A stretch of 64,000 nt of DNA, from NCBI GenBank assembly GCA_024529925.1, contig JAFEUB010001484.1:1-64000 (forward strand), read 5' to 3'. Below are positions 35,275 to 46,524 of this stretch, one piece after another; position 1 is the stretch's first letter; every line of letters starts with the position of its first letter. Origin of the DNA: Ophthalmolycus amberensis (taxonomy: Eukaryota; Chordata; Actinopteri; Perciformes; Zoarcidae). The notes under the pieces were generated by a model. That model was not told the DNA's origin. It was given only the letters and a program-made list of their open reading frames with translations, and searched no databases. The position numbers and the translations under genes are program-made.

Positions 35275-36490
35275 ATGGGTGATAGTTCAGATGGTGAGAA
35301 TGATAATATGGCATGGCAAGAAGCTAACAGAAAGAAGAGAAAGGGGAGCGGCAGTTCAGGCCGCTCCGGAAGTGAGTTTGGCGAGGAGAGTAAAAAAGTG
35401 AAGGCTACTAGATCAAGTGTGGGGAAGGAGGATGACTCAACTGAATGGAAAGTTGTGATTGCGTTTAAGAATGAAGGGGCCCATTATCACCCGTTAAAAC
35501 TGACAAAGGCAATAGAGAAGGAAATAGGAAAGATTAAGTTTGTCAAGTTTTTAAGCAACAGGCGTCTTTTGATCTTTGCTACAGATCAAAGGCAACGAGA
35601 GAAGATCCTCGGAGCTGAAACTTTGAATGGAGAAAGGATCAGCTGTCATATTCCTGGGAGCGTTTCAAAGCTGAGAGGTGTTATACAGGATGTGCCATTG
35701 TCAGTGTCCATAGATGAGATAATTAAGGAAGTGAAAGGAGGAAAGGTAGTGAAAGCTTCCAGACTGCAAATAAATCGAAATGGAAGGAAAACTGACAGCC
35801 TATCAGTGCTGCTGGAGTTTGAAAAGATCTTGTCTAAGAAAATAAGAATAGGATATATGAGCTATGATGTAAAAGAGTTTATTCCAGCTCCTTTAAGATG
35901 CTTCAAGTGTCAAAGAATGGGACATACCGCAGGGCAATGTAAGGGTAAGCAGAGATGTGCAAGATGTGGAGGCGAGCATGAATACGGAAAATGTGGTCAA
36001 GATGTAAAAATTAAATGTTGTAACTGCGGCGGTGAACACAGCGCTGCTTTTGGAGGATGCCCAGTTCAAATACAAGCAAAAAGTGCAGAAATATAAAATA
36101 CTTAATCAAGTGTCTTATGCGGAAGCAGTTAAAAAAGTGAAGGAAAATGATAAAGTTACACCCAGGGAAAGCCACAGGAATGATATAAGAGAAGCTGGGA
36201 TTAGACAACCTCCTGGGGACCTTCCCCCTGTCCTAGATCAGAGTCTAACAGAGTTAAATCCATGCATAAAAGAGATAAATGAGGACACGCTAATTGTAGA
36301 TAAAATCTGTTTCGTGGCCTTCATCTGCAAAACTATGAATTTGGCAATTCAACAAAAAAGAAAAAGTGACAGAATAAAGACAATCATAGAGGCAGCCATA
36401 GAGATACTGGGGATTAAAGAAGTTAAGGCTGATCTGATTCACAAGATGTTGAACCCTCCCAACTATGATGTACAGGCTCAGGGTGATTAA
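35275..36490 (+). pseudogene. LINE copy 3 ORF1, one 2-bp deletion
   Basis: The only copy retaining CGA at the codon that is TGA in copies 1 and 2, so the frame is open from 35,275 through all three knuckles. A two-base deletion near 36,083 (caaaaagtgcag for caaaagaagtgcag) then ends it at 36,096. The C-terminal part continues in another frame to 36,490. Confidence 0.85.
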
Positions 36491-36497
36491 CCTCATA

Positions 36498-38593
36498 ATG
36501 GTGTTGCATATACTACAATGGAATGCCAGAAGTCTAATTGCAAATGGGCAAGAATTCAAGAAGGTTGTAGCTGATCTGACAGTTACACCATGTTATTTGC
36601 ATTCAAGAAACTTGGTTAAAACCTCAATTGGACTTTGTCATTTCAGGATTCAGCTCTGTCAGATGTGATAGAATTGGAAAACAAGGTGGAGGGTGTGTAA
36701 CATTTATCAAGGATAACTTAGCATATAGAAAGATTAATGTTCCAGAACAGTATGAATGTATTATGATAGAAGTATGTTGTCCAAGAGGAGATATAAAGTT
36801 AGTGAACTTCTATAATCCTTGTAAAAAGCTATCTATGGAAATGTTTCACGAGATATCAGGAAATATTGGGAAAAGAGAAATTTGGTGTGGAGATTTTAAT
36901 GCTCACAATACATTATGGGGAAGTGAGGTCACTGATACCAACGGAGGGGTAGTTGAAGAATTTATAGAGGAGAGATCATTCATTTGTCTTAATGATGGAA
37001 GCAGTACCAGGGTAGATGTTACTCGAAACTCAGTATCCTGCTTAGATCTTACATTAGTCTCAGGAAATATGAGTAATTTGTGTGACTGGAATACAATGAA
37101 TGAATCTAACATAGGGAGTGATCACTATCCTATATGGTGCTCATTAAATTGTGATATCTTTACTCAGAAGGGTAATATAATAGAAAGATGGTGTTTTCCT
37201 AAAGCTAACTGGGGAAAATTTAAAGAATGTTGTAGGAAGTCATGTGAAGAAATATCTATTGAGAATAATGTGGACAGCTGTTCGGGAGCAGTGACCGCTA
37301 TGATTATTGGTGCGGCATCAATATGCATTCCTAAGAGTAAGGTGAATGGGAAAAAGAAAATGGTTCCATGGTGGAATGAGGAATGTAAAAATGCCATTAA
37401 AGAAAGAAATCATGCCTACAGAAAGTTAAGAAGTCTTTTGACCCAAGATAATCTGATCGATTATCAAAGAAAGAGAGCGGTAGCACGGAAAGTTATTAAG
37501 TCATCAAAGAGGAATGCATGGAGGCAATTCTGTTCAGCTATTGGAAGAGAAATAGAGTTACGTGATGTTTGGGCGATGATCAAAAAGATGAGTGGGAAAA
37601 GAAAATCAATTAAAATCCCAGTTTTGATAGACGGAGAATATCGGGCAATTACAAATGAGGAGAAAGCTGCGTTATTGGGGAAGAAGTTTGCAAATGTTCA
37701 TAGCGGAAGTCATTTACACGAGAGGCACAGACAGAGAAAAGAAGAAATTTTAGCAGCACATACAGAAGTTAGAAAGAAAAAGGGCAATGAAGGAACACCC
37801 CTTGATATGGAGTTTTCAATACAGGAGCTGAAAACAGCGTTGGAGGGAAGTGGGTATACTGCTCCAGGTCAAGACCAACTATGCTACGCTATGTTTAGAC
37901 AATTACCAGAAGAAGCCTTGGAAATTATTTGTAAATTGTTTAATATGATTTGGAGGGAAGGTGTAATGCCAAGCAGCTGGAAGAGTGCTTTGATTCTACC
38001 TTTTGGTAAACCTGGTAAAGACCTAGCGAATGCTGGCAATTATAGACCAATAGCACTGACATCTCATTTGTGCAAGTGGATGGAAAAGATCATCACGAGC
38101 AGATTAACTGATTTTATAGAGCAAAGGGGCTTGCTAAATAAATCGCAGAATGGCTTTCGTAAAGGTAGATCGACACTTGACGCATTGATAAAAGTTAGCA
38201 ACGAGGCAGAGAAAGCAATAAGTATGAAGGAGATTATGGCTATAGTCTATTTTGATATAGAGAAAGCATATGACTCCATGTGGAGAGAGGGCCTATTGAT
38301 TAAAATGCATAAAATAGGTATTAGTGGAAGGATGTATAACTGGATATTGGATTTTTTGTCTGGTCGATCATTCAAGGTAAAAGTTGGAGATGCCGTGTCT
38401 GAAGAATTTACTATAGTAAATGGGATCCCCCAAGGTAGTGTTATTAGCCCTATATTATTTAATATTATGATAAATGACGTCTTTATGGACATTGACAGAG
38501 ATATTGGCTCCTTGCTATATGCCGATGATGGAGCAATTTGGAAAAGGGGAAGAAATATTAGACATGTGATCAGTAAAATTCAAAAGGCTATAA
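36498..38593 (+). pseudogene. LINE copy 3 ORF2, N-terminal part (EN and most of RT)
   Basis: A two-base deletion near 36,590 (acaccatgtt for acaccagatgtt) breaks the frame inside the endonuclease. From about 36,600 the frame is open through endonuclease and RT, including LLYADDGAIW, up to the retroviral LTR. Confidence 0.87.
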
Positions 38594-39056
38594 TGTAATG
38601 GTAAAAATGTTTTAACATGTCCTCATCATATGTTCTGTGTGATATGTTGCTGTTTAGAAAGTTCATTTGTACGGGCGTCTGGATGTCTGAACACGTTGAC
38701 ATATTTGTTCTGGTACAGAGGTCACTTTTCTATCTTATTCTATCTTATTCTATCTTTCAACCGACGTGGTCTTTCTGTAATCAACTGCTTCTTGTTAGAC
38801 TAAACATTTCTGTGTCAGTCGCCTGTGTGTTATCTGTCTCCGCTGTCCTGAGTATATATACCTTGTTTTGATTCTGCGTCTTTAGAGCATATTCACAGTT
38901 CACTGCAATACGTGGGGGTGTTTTTGTGTTCTCTGTTTGCAAACATTAAATTGACTTTTTGAAACTTTGATCATTCATCGAGACTCTGTTTTATGTTAAG
39001 CATTTTGGATAAAACCAACTTCACTCCTAAACTTGTCAAGGAAATATTCCACAACA
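38594..39056 (+). repeat. Retroviral 5' LTR
   Basis: Begins tgtaatggta and ends ccacaaca. It contains a TATA-like tatatatacc near 38,853 and ATTAAA near 38,945. Immediately after it, tttggcgtcacgaacaag occupies the primer-binding-site position; the tRNA is not assigned. Confidence 0.92.
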
Positions 39057-39543
39057 TTTGGCGTCACGAACAAGATACGCTGACCGTCGGTCAGGCTCCA
39101 GAGGACCGTCCGGGGGAGAGGATCCTTCCCAGGAATATACAACAAGTTTTCCTGTCGCAGACACAGATGAGTGATCAAGTAGTCATTATTATTTGGGGAA
39201 TACAGCTGTTTTTGACATTTGTATGATTGTTTTATAAGTTGAACTTCAAGTGACTCCACATAGGTTTCTGGTGATTTTGTGAGGGTATTATGAGGATTTC
39301 TCCTAAGAATAAAGAAACTCAGAAAGGTTTTTCTAGAGTTTTTTACCTAAGGATAAAATAAACTAAAAGAGGTTTTTCTAAAGTTTTCACCTATGAATAA
39401 AAGAACATAAGGGTTTTACAGTTTTCACCTAAGGATAAAAGAAACGAGGGTATGTGAGCATTTCTCCTAAGAATAAAGAAACTCAACTTTGCAGTGACGA
39501 TTGCATTGTACTAAGTAGCGTCGACGTCAAACACCAGAAGAAC
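39057..39543 (+). other. Retroviral leader with degenerate tandem repeats
   Basis: Untranslated leader between primer site and gag. At about 39,297-39,485 a unit of about 40-45 bp containing cctaagaataaagaaac recurs about four times with variation; the first and last copies are nearly identical. The packaging signal would be expected in this interval; that is inference. Confidence 0.55.
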
Positions 39544-41311
39544 ATGGGTGGAAAAAATTCAAAATCACCAGAACCAGAGGGTCCGATTGTTGATTTAATG
39601 TTGAAGAAACACGGGGAGTCATGTCTGGAATGCCTCCCATACTGGTCAAGGGAATTTGGGTTTCCAGAAAATGGATCATTAAGTTCCGCTAAACTTAAAA
39701 TGTTACGAGGGGATTTAGAAATTAAAATAAAAGGAATGAAGAGTGGCAAAAAGGTTCGAGTTAAAGATTTAGATATGATTGTGAGAAATCGGACTTGCCT
39801 GGATATATGGGAAAAAGAGTGTGAAAATAGGGAGAGAAAACAGATGATGAAACAAATGACGTGCTTGAAAGAAGAAAAGAAAAGCGTGGAGACACACGAG
39901 GACACTCCACACACACACACACACACGCTCAAATAACCCATTTCTTTTTTCTTCTTCCATGTATCCGAGCCTCACGGGTGCGGGCGGTCCGCTCCTCGAC
40001 GTGTGTCCTCGACCTTCCCCGCAACCTGTCGTCCAACTCGACCCCAGACCTCAGCCTCCTCCTCTTCCTCCTCATCCAGGACAGGGACCCATAGCCGCCC
40101 AGCCCGACACACGCCAGTACCACGAACGACAACAAGCGGCTGTATACAGTAACGCGGCGTACCAACAGAACCCAACTTCTCCACCTTCAGCCTCTGACCC
40201 ATTCTCAGACCAGCCACAACATGGCTCTGCAGGACGCTCCGCTGACGTCCTCAGCACAAACACCCCCCCGAACGTGAAACCTGAGGATGAATTCATCTTC
40301 AGTGCCCCGATGATTCAAGTACCAGGAGTGGACGGTACTCCAGGGCTCGTGTTCAGAGCCTGGACACAAACTGACATTCTGCAAGCCTCATCACATCTGC
40401 CAAACATCCACAACGGTACAGCGTTTGCAAAAGATTTCCTAATATTCTGTAAAGAATTCATGCCCACAGGTTCAGAGGTCCATAGACTGCTGGTCAAACA
40501 TGTCGGCCCGACTGACTTCAGCAAAATCAGAACTGTTGTCACCGGAGATGGCTGCGATTCCAGATTGATGAAACTCGACTGGGGTGACAACACGAACGGA
40601 CCCTACAGAACCTTCATCGAGGCTGTCTGCGCTGAGATCAACCTCAGATTTCCATCCAAAGTCAACATGGCTCTCATCAACTCCACCAAACAAGGTAAAA
40701 CCGAAGATGTTACTTCCTATCATCAACGTTTAATGTCTGCATTCCAAACGCACAGCGGTCTTGAGGAGCCAGGTGACAAAACCAGCATGACTGTGTGGGA
40801 GACACATCTCAAAAACGCCTTTGTCAACGGACTGCTGCCCGACATCAAAGGCGCCACCGAACGCTCTGTCATCGGCCTAGAAGACGCCCGACTCGACGAA
40901 GTGGTAAAACATGCACGCCACAATTACAAAATGTTTAATGACAATCAGACACGCCAGGACAAACACAGCAAACATACTGGGGAGAAGGCTCAACTTGCCA
41001 TGCTTCAAGCTGTCCAGCAGATGACGCTAGGCGCAGAGGGAGGGAAACCAACTCCTCCTTTCCAGCCACGTGATAACTATCGTCGAGGCAGACTGAGACA
41101 CAGACAAAGGGGGATGAAACGTGGTAGAGGGCGTTTCCAAAATGGCCGCCAAGATGGAGTTTTTCGCCAGACTCAACCCAACGAATGTTTCAGCTGTGGC
41201 GAGATTGGTCATTGGTATAATGACTGTCCTCACCACGTCAACCAGGGAGATCCTCGTTTTCGAAACACAGGAGAGGAGGGGGGACGTGACTCATTCGGCA
41301 CCTCAGACTGA
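39544..41311 (+). pseudogene. Retroviral gag (matrix, capsid, nucleocapsid), one frameshift
   Basis: Matrix-like part 39,544-39,936 starts MGGKNSKS, a myristoylation-type N-terminus. The frame changes at the CA microsatellite (39,906-39,927). The capsid and nucleocapsid frame then runs to 41,311: a proline-rich region (PRPQPPPLPPHPG), a capsid-like domain, an Arg/Gly-rich basic stretch and a single CCHC knuckle (CFSCGEIGHWYNDC). It ends at TGA (41,309-41,311) followed by C, with the pol frame continuing in register. Confidence 0.85.
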
Positions 41312-43327
41312 CGTGATGCGGGGGAGGAAGGGAGCGCACGGACGGGGGGAGCGACTTCCAGCCCCAGGCCTCTGATGCAGGGAAGTGATATGCACACACA
41401 CATGCACGACACACTCAAACATACATTTGCTCGCAATGAAGATCTGCTTCGCACGCTCAGTGACACATGCACGCATACAGGCACGACACACTCAAACAAT
41501 CATTCCTCCTTTCCCCTGACACACACACACACGCATACTGTAGAACAACAGGCCGCTCTCCTATTTGCCATTTCACATTTGGAGCATCAGCACCTGCTCT
41601 CATCCCAACGACACACACACACATATGCAATGTTTTCATCACATTCATTCAAAAACATGCCGACTATTAAAGTTGTTGTTGAGGGAAAGGAGTTAGAGTT
41701 TTTGGTAGATTCAGGGGCCACTCACTCAGTCATTCAACAGAAACATTTTCCTCATCAGAAGATGAGCGGGCGGTATGTTTTCTCACAAGGGGCTTCTGGT
41801 TTGACAGTAACTGAAAAATTTAGCAGTCCAATGGCGAGTGTGCACACTGACCTAACTGACGAAAAACCTGACATTAGAGTGAAACATTCGTTTTTACTTT
41901 CACCACTCTGTCCCATTAATCTGATGGGCAGAGACCTGATGTGCGCTTATGGCATCTGTTTGACATCATCCCCTGACGGACTGAAAGTGACTAGACACAG
42001 AGCCATACAGCACATGATGCAGATGACTGCTCCTGTCCCACTTCATGTTTATCAGTGGTGGATTCCTGTTGAAGAAGCCACACGACTTGTTCAAGCAGTT
42101 GACACTCGTGTCTCGCCTCATGCAGAACGCATGAATCCAGAACATCTCCACTGCACCTCCTATGTCTCTGAGGGTGCAGATGAATCCTACGAGGATACGT
42201 TTTTTGAAGGCATCAATGATGCGATTGTTTGTTCTACCTTGTTTTGGTCAACATACAAATCTGCTGTTTCTGTGTCTCTCTCTCCCACACAGAAAGAACT
42301 GTTTCAAGTGGCAGACTCGTCTCCTCACATCTCGCTGTCCAAGGGTCGAACTGACCAATGGCGAGATCTGGGACCGTTCGTGGCACAATGCGAAGCGCTC
42401 ACTGACTGGGAATCAACAAATGATCCACTCGTGTTACGCTCAAAGTCGACTGGGTACCATCGTGGTTTTTGTGTTCTCCTGACGGCAGCTTCACGTTCTG
42501 TCTATGTTTTTCATGAACATAACAACAAAGCTAAAACGTTCGTCTCTAACGCTGTCTCTATTTCTCCCGCTCTTGCCTCTGTTCCACAGACACTCTGGGC
42601 GGCGCACAAATATGACGTGGGTTTGATCAAGAACTGCCAACCGGTCGTCATTACTCCACGCTCTGACTTCCGACCACACAAACACCAATATCCCCTGCGA
42701 CAGGAGGCCATTGACGGTATTACACCAGTGTTTGAATCACTCCTGAAAGCAGGAGTGATCGTTCCATGTCCGAATTCGCCAGTACGAACACAGATTTTTC
42801 CTGTGAAAAAGGTCAGAGACAAAGACAAACCCACTGAGTGGCGTTTTGTGCAGGATCTGAAAGCAGTAAACGCTTCAGTCCACGCACGCGCCCCGAATGT
42901 GCCTAATCCATATACTATTCTAGCTCAGATTCCACCTGACGCTAAATGGTTTTCTGTTGTTGACCTGTCAAATGCTTTTTTCAGTGTCCCAGTCGACAAA
43001 GATTCTCAATTTTGGTTCGCCTTTAACTTCAATGGGAAACCTTACACCTTCACACGGCTGTGTCAGGGGTATACAGAATCACCAACAATCTACAATGACG
43101 CTCTTAGGGAAAGTTTAGAAAGTCTAACTCTCTCACCAGGCTCTGCCCTACTTCAGTATGTTGACGACTGCCTTATCGCAGCTCCTACTCAGGCACAGTG
43201 TCAGAAAGATACATTAAAGCTGCTACAGCACCTAGCACAGGAAGGCCACAAGGCCAGTCTACTCTCTCCCCCAAAAGAATCGCTTCAATTGTTTCGTTGC
43301 CTCAACCTAACACTAAAAAACAGATGA
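41312..43327 (+). pseudogene. Retroviral pro-pol, first part: protease and reverse transcriptase
   Basis: In the same frame as gag and open from the base after the gag stop; the first ATG is at 41,375. It begins with a long His/Thr-rich linker encoded by CA repeats. The protease has LVDSGATHSVI. The reverse transcriptase has WFSVVDLSNAFFSV, a GYTESP turn and QYVDDCLIAA. The frame is lost after HKASL: compared with related polymerases the beginning of the thumb/connection is missing and the sequence joins to LSPKRIASIV in another frame, so a deletion with frameshift near 43,257-43,270 is likely. Confidence 0.85.
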
Positions 43328-45687
43328 TGTCCTTTCTAGGCATGTGTTCATACTGTCGGCCTTTCATACTTAACTACTCACAAATGGAACAGCCATTGTC
43401 ATCTTTGATCCACGGTAAGAATCTCACAGCACATGACAAAATAATTTGGACAAAAGAAGGCCATGACGCTTTCAAACAAATGAAATGTGCTTTGCAAACT
43501 CCTCCTACTCTAGGGTTGCCAGATCCGCATAAGCCGTTCACTCAAACAGTAGATGAAAGACAGAGCTGCATGACTTCTGTGTTGCTACAATCTCATGGCG
43601 ACAAACTCAGACCAGTTGCGTATTTCTCCGCAAAACTCGATCCAGTCGCTGCTGGCCTGCCACAATGTTTGCGTGCTGTGGCCGCGTGCGAAAGAGCGCT
43701 CGCTGCATCATGTGACATTGTCGGTTACGCGCCGCTGACACTGCTCGTACCTCACTCAGTCTCTTTGATCCTCCTCGAACAAAAGTCCTCCCATCTCTCT
43801 GCAGCGCGATACTTGCGTTATCACACATGTCTCCTAGACATGACGAACGTAACTGTCAAACGCTGTACTAATCTTAACCCTGCATCGTTACTTCCTATTC
43901 CTGGGGATGGGGAGGAGCACAACTGTTTGGCTGAGCTCCAAGCTCAGTGTACTCCTCGTCCTGACCTGTTGGACACTCCGCTGCACAACAGCGAGATGGT
44001 AATGTATGTAGACGGATCAGCCTCTCGCGATCCTCAGACTGGTACTAATCTTGTGGGTTTCGCTGTTGTTTCTGACTCTGATGTGCTGTGTTCAGGTTCC
44101 CTACCATGTCACCTCTCAGCCCAGGCAGCTGAGCTCATTGCACTCACTGAAGCATGTAAACTTGCTAAAGGTAAAACCGTTACTATCCACACTGACTCTC
44201 GTTACGCCTTCGGCGTCGTGCACGATTTTGGCGCTTTGTGGAAACATCGCAAATTCCTGAAGTCTGACGGTAAGCCTGTCCTTTATCACACTCTCATTGC
44301 TGAGCTGTTAGAGGCCATTCTTTTGCCTACAGCCATTGCAGTATGTAAGTGTGCAGCACACACTAATCAGACTAATGACGTACCAACAGGAAATGCACGC
44401 GCAGACACGGCTGCTAAAGCTGCTGCTCGACGTCCTGTCCCCACTTCCTCTGCTCTCGCGTTTTCATGCGTGCAAGTTCCTTCTTCTCTTACAGCAATGC
44501 AAACTCTCTCCACTCCGGAAGAGCGACGGCTGTGGTCTAGTTCAGGTTGTATTTACACAGATGGACTTTGGGTGGGACCTGATGCTAAGCCATGTCTGCC
44601 TAAGCACTATTTCAATCATTATGCTAAGTTGACACATGGGTTGGACCACGTGTCAAAAGGAGGAATGTTGAGCGCATTAAATGAAACGTGGTTCACAAAG
44701 GGGTTCACCTCATATGCACAAAAATTTTGTTCTGCATGTGTAACCTGTTCTACTCACAATGTAGGCAGGCCTGTAGCGGTGTCCAGCCAAGCTGCACATC
44801 CGCCTGCAACACGGCCTTTTGAACACATTATGATGGACTTTGTTGAGCTCTCTCCATCTGAAGGTAAGAAACACTGTCTGGTGATGGTGGACATGTGGTC
44901 AAAGTGGGTTGAAGTTTTTCCATCAAGCAAACAGACCGCTGCAACAGTGGCAAAGGCATTGATTTCTGAAATCATTCCTCGTTGGGGTATTCCTACTAAA
45001 ATATCAAGCGACAATGGTTCTCATTTTGTAAACCAGGCCATTACAGAACTAAGCGCCTATTTGGGTATCGATTTAAGAACACACTGTGCTTACCATCCTG
45101 CCAGTGCTGGCGCTGTTGAACGAGAGAACGGTACCCTTAAAACAAAGTTAGCAAAATGTTGTGCTGACACTGGGTTACCATGGACGAAAGCCCTGCCTCT
45201 AGTGCTGATGTACATGCGTATGAGGAAACGAACGCGCAGCAATCTGAGTCCTTTTGAGATATTGTTTGGTTTTCCTCCTCATGTAGGCACCGAAGCACCC
45301 AAGGCACCGCTCCCATCAACCGCAAAATGCGAGCATGAAATGTTAACATATTGTGCACAACTTTCCTCTGCTCTCTATAACATAAGACAACAGGTGGCAG
45401 CTGCCCTCCCGAGGCCAGCGGAGGGACCGCTCCACAAGCTGAAACCCGGTGACTTCGTAGTGGTGAAAGATTTAAGGCGAAAGAACTGGAGAGCACAACG
45501 CTGGTTGGGCCCGTTCCAGATCCTCCTCATCACCCACACGGCAGTAAAGGTAGCTGAGAGAGCAACTTGGGTCCACGCGTCACACTGCAAAAAGGTTCCA
45601 GACCCAGGAGAAGCTTCAGGTGAGCAGACACCTGCATCAAGTGTCAGCCAATCGGCTGAACCAACATCGCAGGAGGACAAGCAGTGA
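43260..45687 (+). pseudogene. Retroviral pol, second part: RNase H and integrase
   Basis: Open frame after the RT deletion. Connection domain (KKQMMSFLGMCSYCRPFI), RNase H (MYVDGSASRD, then AELIAL and HTDSRYAFGV), an integrase HHCC zinc domain (TCSTHNVGRP region) and the integrase core with MMDFVELSP, SSDNGSHFVN and HPASAGAVERENG supplying the D, D and E. The C-terminal part includes KPGDFVVVKD. The domains look intact; only the upstream junction is broken. Confidence 0.85.
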
Positions 45688-46061
45688 TTCACGGACGGGA
45701 TCACAACGGGCAGTGGCCGACAGACACTTGCGTGATCTGTGCGAACTGTCTACAACTCATCTTATGCCACGAGGGAAAAGACGAGGACAACAACCCGCTA
45801 CCCATCACAACCTCAACGTGTTCCTGAGAAGTAGGGCTCGTAACGGAGCACACCCAAGGCCCCTTCATCAAGAAGCAGTGTTGGGAGCAGGGATTTTTTT
45901 TATGTTTCTTTCATGATCTAGCTAGGAACAGACCCCTCAAGACAGAGGCATAATAATCCTCTGGGGACTGATGAGACAAAGGCAGTCGACCCTTTGTACT
46001 CTAGTCAGTATACATTTTTACTATGTTTAATTGTGGTTATGTTGTAACCAAAAGAGTGGAT
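45688..46061 (+). other. Retroviral 3' untranslated stretch, no env
   Basis: 375 bp between pol and the 3' LTR with no credible reading frame. A purine tract, aaaagagtggat, lies at the LTR edge in the polypurine-tract position. Confidence 0.7.
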
Positions 46062-46524
46062 TGTAATGGTAAAAATGTTTTAACATGTCCTCATCATATG
46101 TTCTGTGTGATATGTTGCTGTTTAGAAAGTTCATTTGTACGGGCGTCTGGATGTCTGAACACGTTGACATATTTGTTCTGGTACAGAGGTCACTTTTCTA
46201 TCTTATTCTATCTTATTCTATCTTTCAACCGACGTGGTCTTTCTGTAATCAACTGCTTCTTGTTAGACTAAACATTTCTGTGTCAGTCGCCTGTGTGTTA
46301 TCTGTCTCCGCTGTCCTGAGTATATATACCTTGTTTTGATTCTGCGTCTTTAGAGCATATTCACAGTTCACTGCAATACGTGGGGGTGTTTTTGTGTTCT
46401 CTGTTTGCAAACATTAAATTGACTTTTTGAAACTTTGATCATTCATCGAGACTCTGTTTTATGTTAAGCATTTTGGATAAAACCAACTTCACTCCTAAAC
46501 TTGTCAAGGAAATATTCCACAACA
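46062..46524 (+). repeat. Retroviral 3' LTR
   Basis: Same 463-bp length as the 5' LTR and, line by line, I found no difference. Followed by the target duplication ataa and the interrupted LINE sequence. Confidence 0.92.

Larger units (their letters stand above)
35110..38593 (+). mobile_element. I-superfamily LINE copy 3, left part
   Basis: Same element and flank as copies 1 and 2, split by the retrovirus inserted at 38,594. It resumes at 46,525 after a 4-bp target duplication (ataa) and ends in its GAA tail at about 48,306. Confidence 0.87.
38594..46524 (+). mobile_element. Endogenous retrovirus, class I-like, env-less, recent insertion
   Basis: A 7.9-kb provirus with two 463-bp LTRs (TG...CA) that I read as identical, flanked by a 4-bp duplication ataa (38,590-38,593 and 46,525-46,528). 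Order is LTR, leader, gag, protease-RT-RNase H-integrase, LTR. The MGGKNS amino terminus (myristoylation signal), same-frame gag/pol separated by one stop, and the QYVDD motif point to the gamma/epsilon-like class. No envelope gene fits in the 375 bp between pol and the 3' LTR. The copy has a gag frameshift and a pol deletion, so it is not competent as it stands. Confidence 0.9.

Noticed and set aside
45688..46061. Retroviral env
   Set aside because: Too short and no signal peptide, furin site or transmembrane segment; the small frames there are not convincing.
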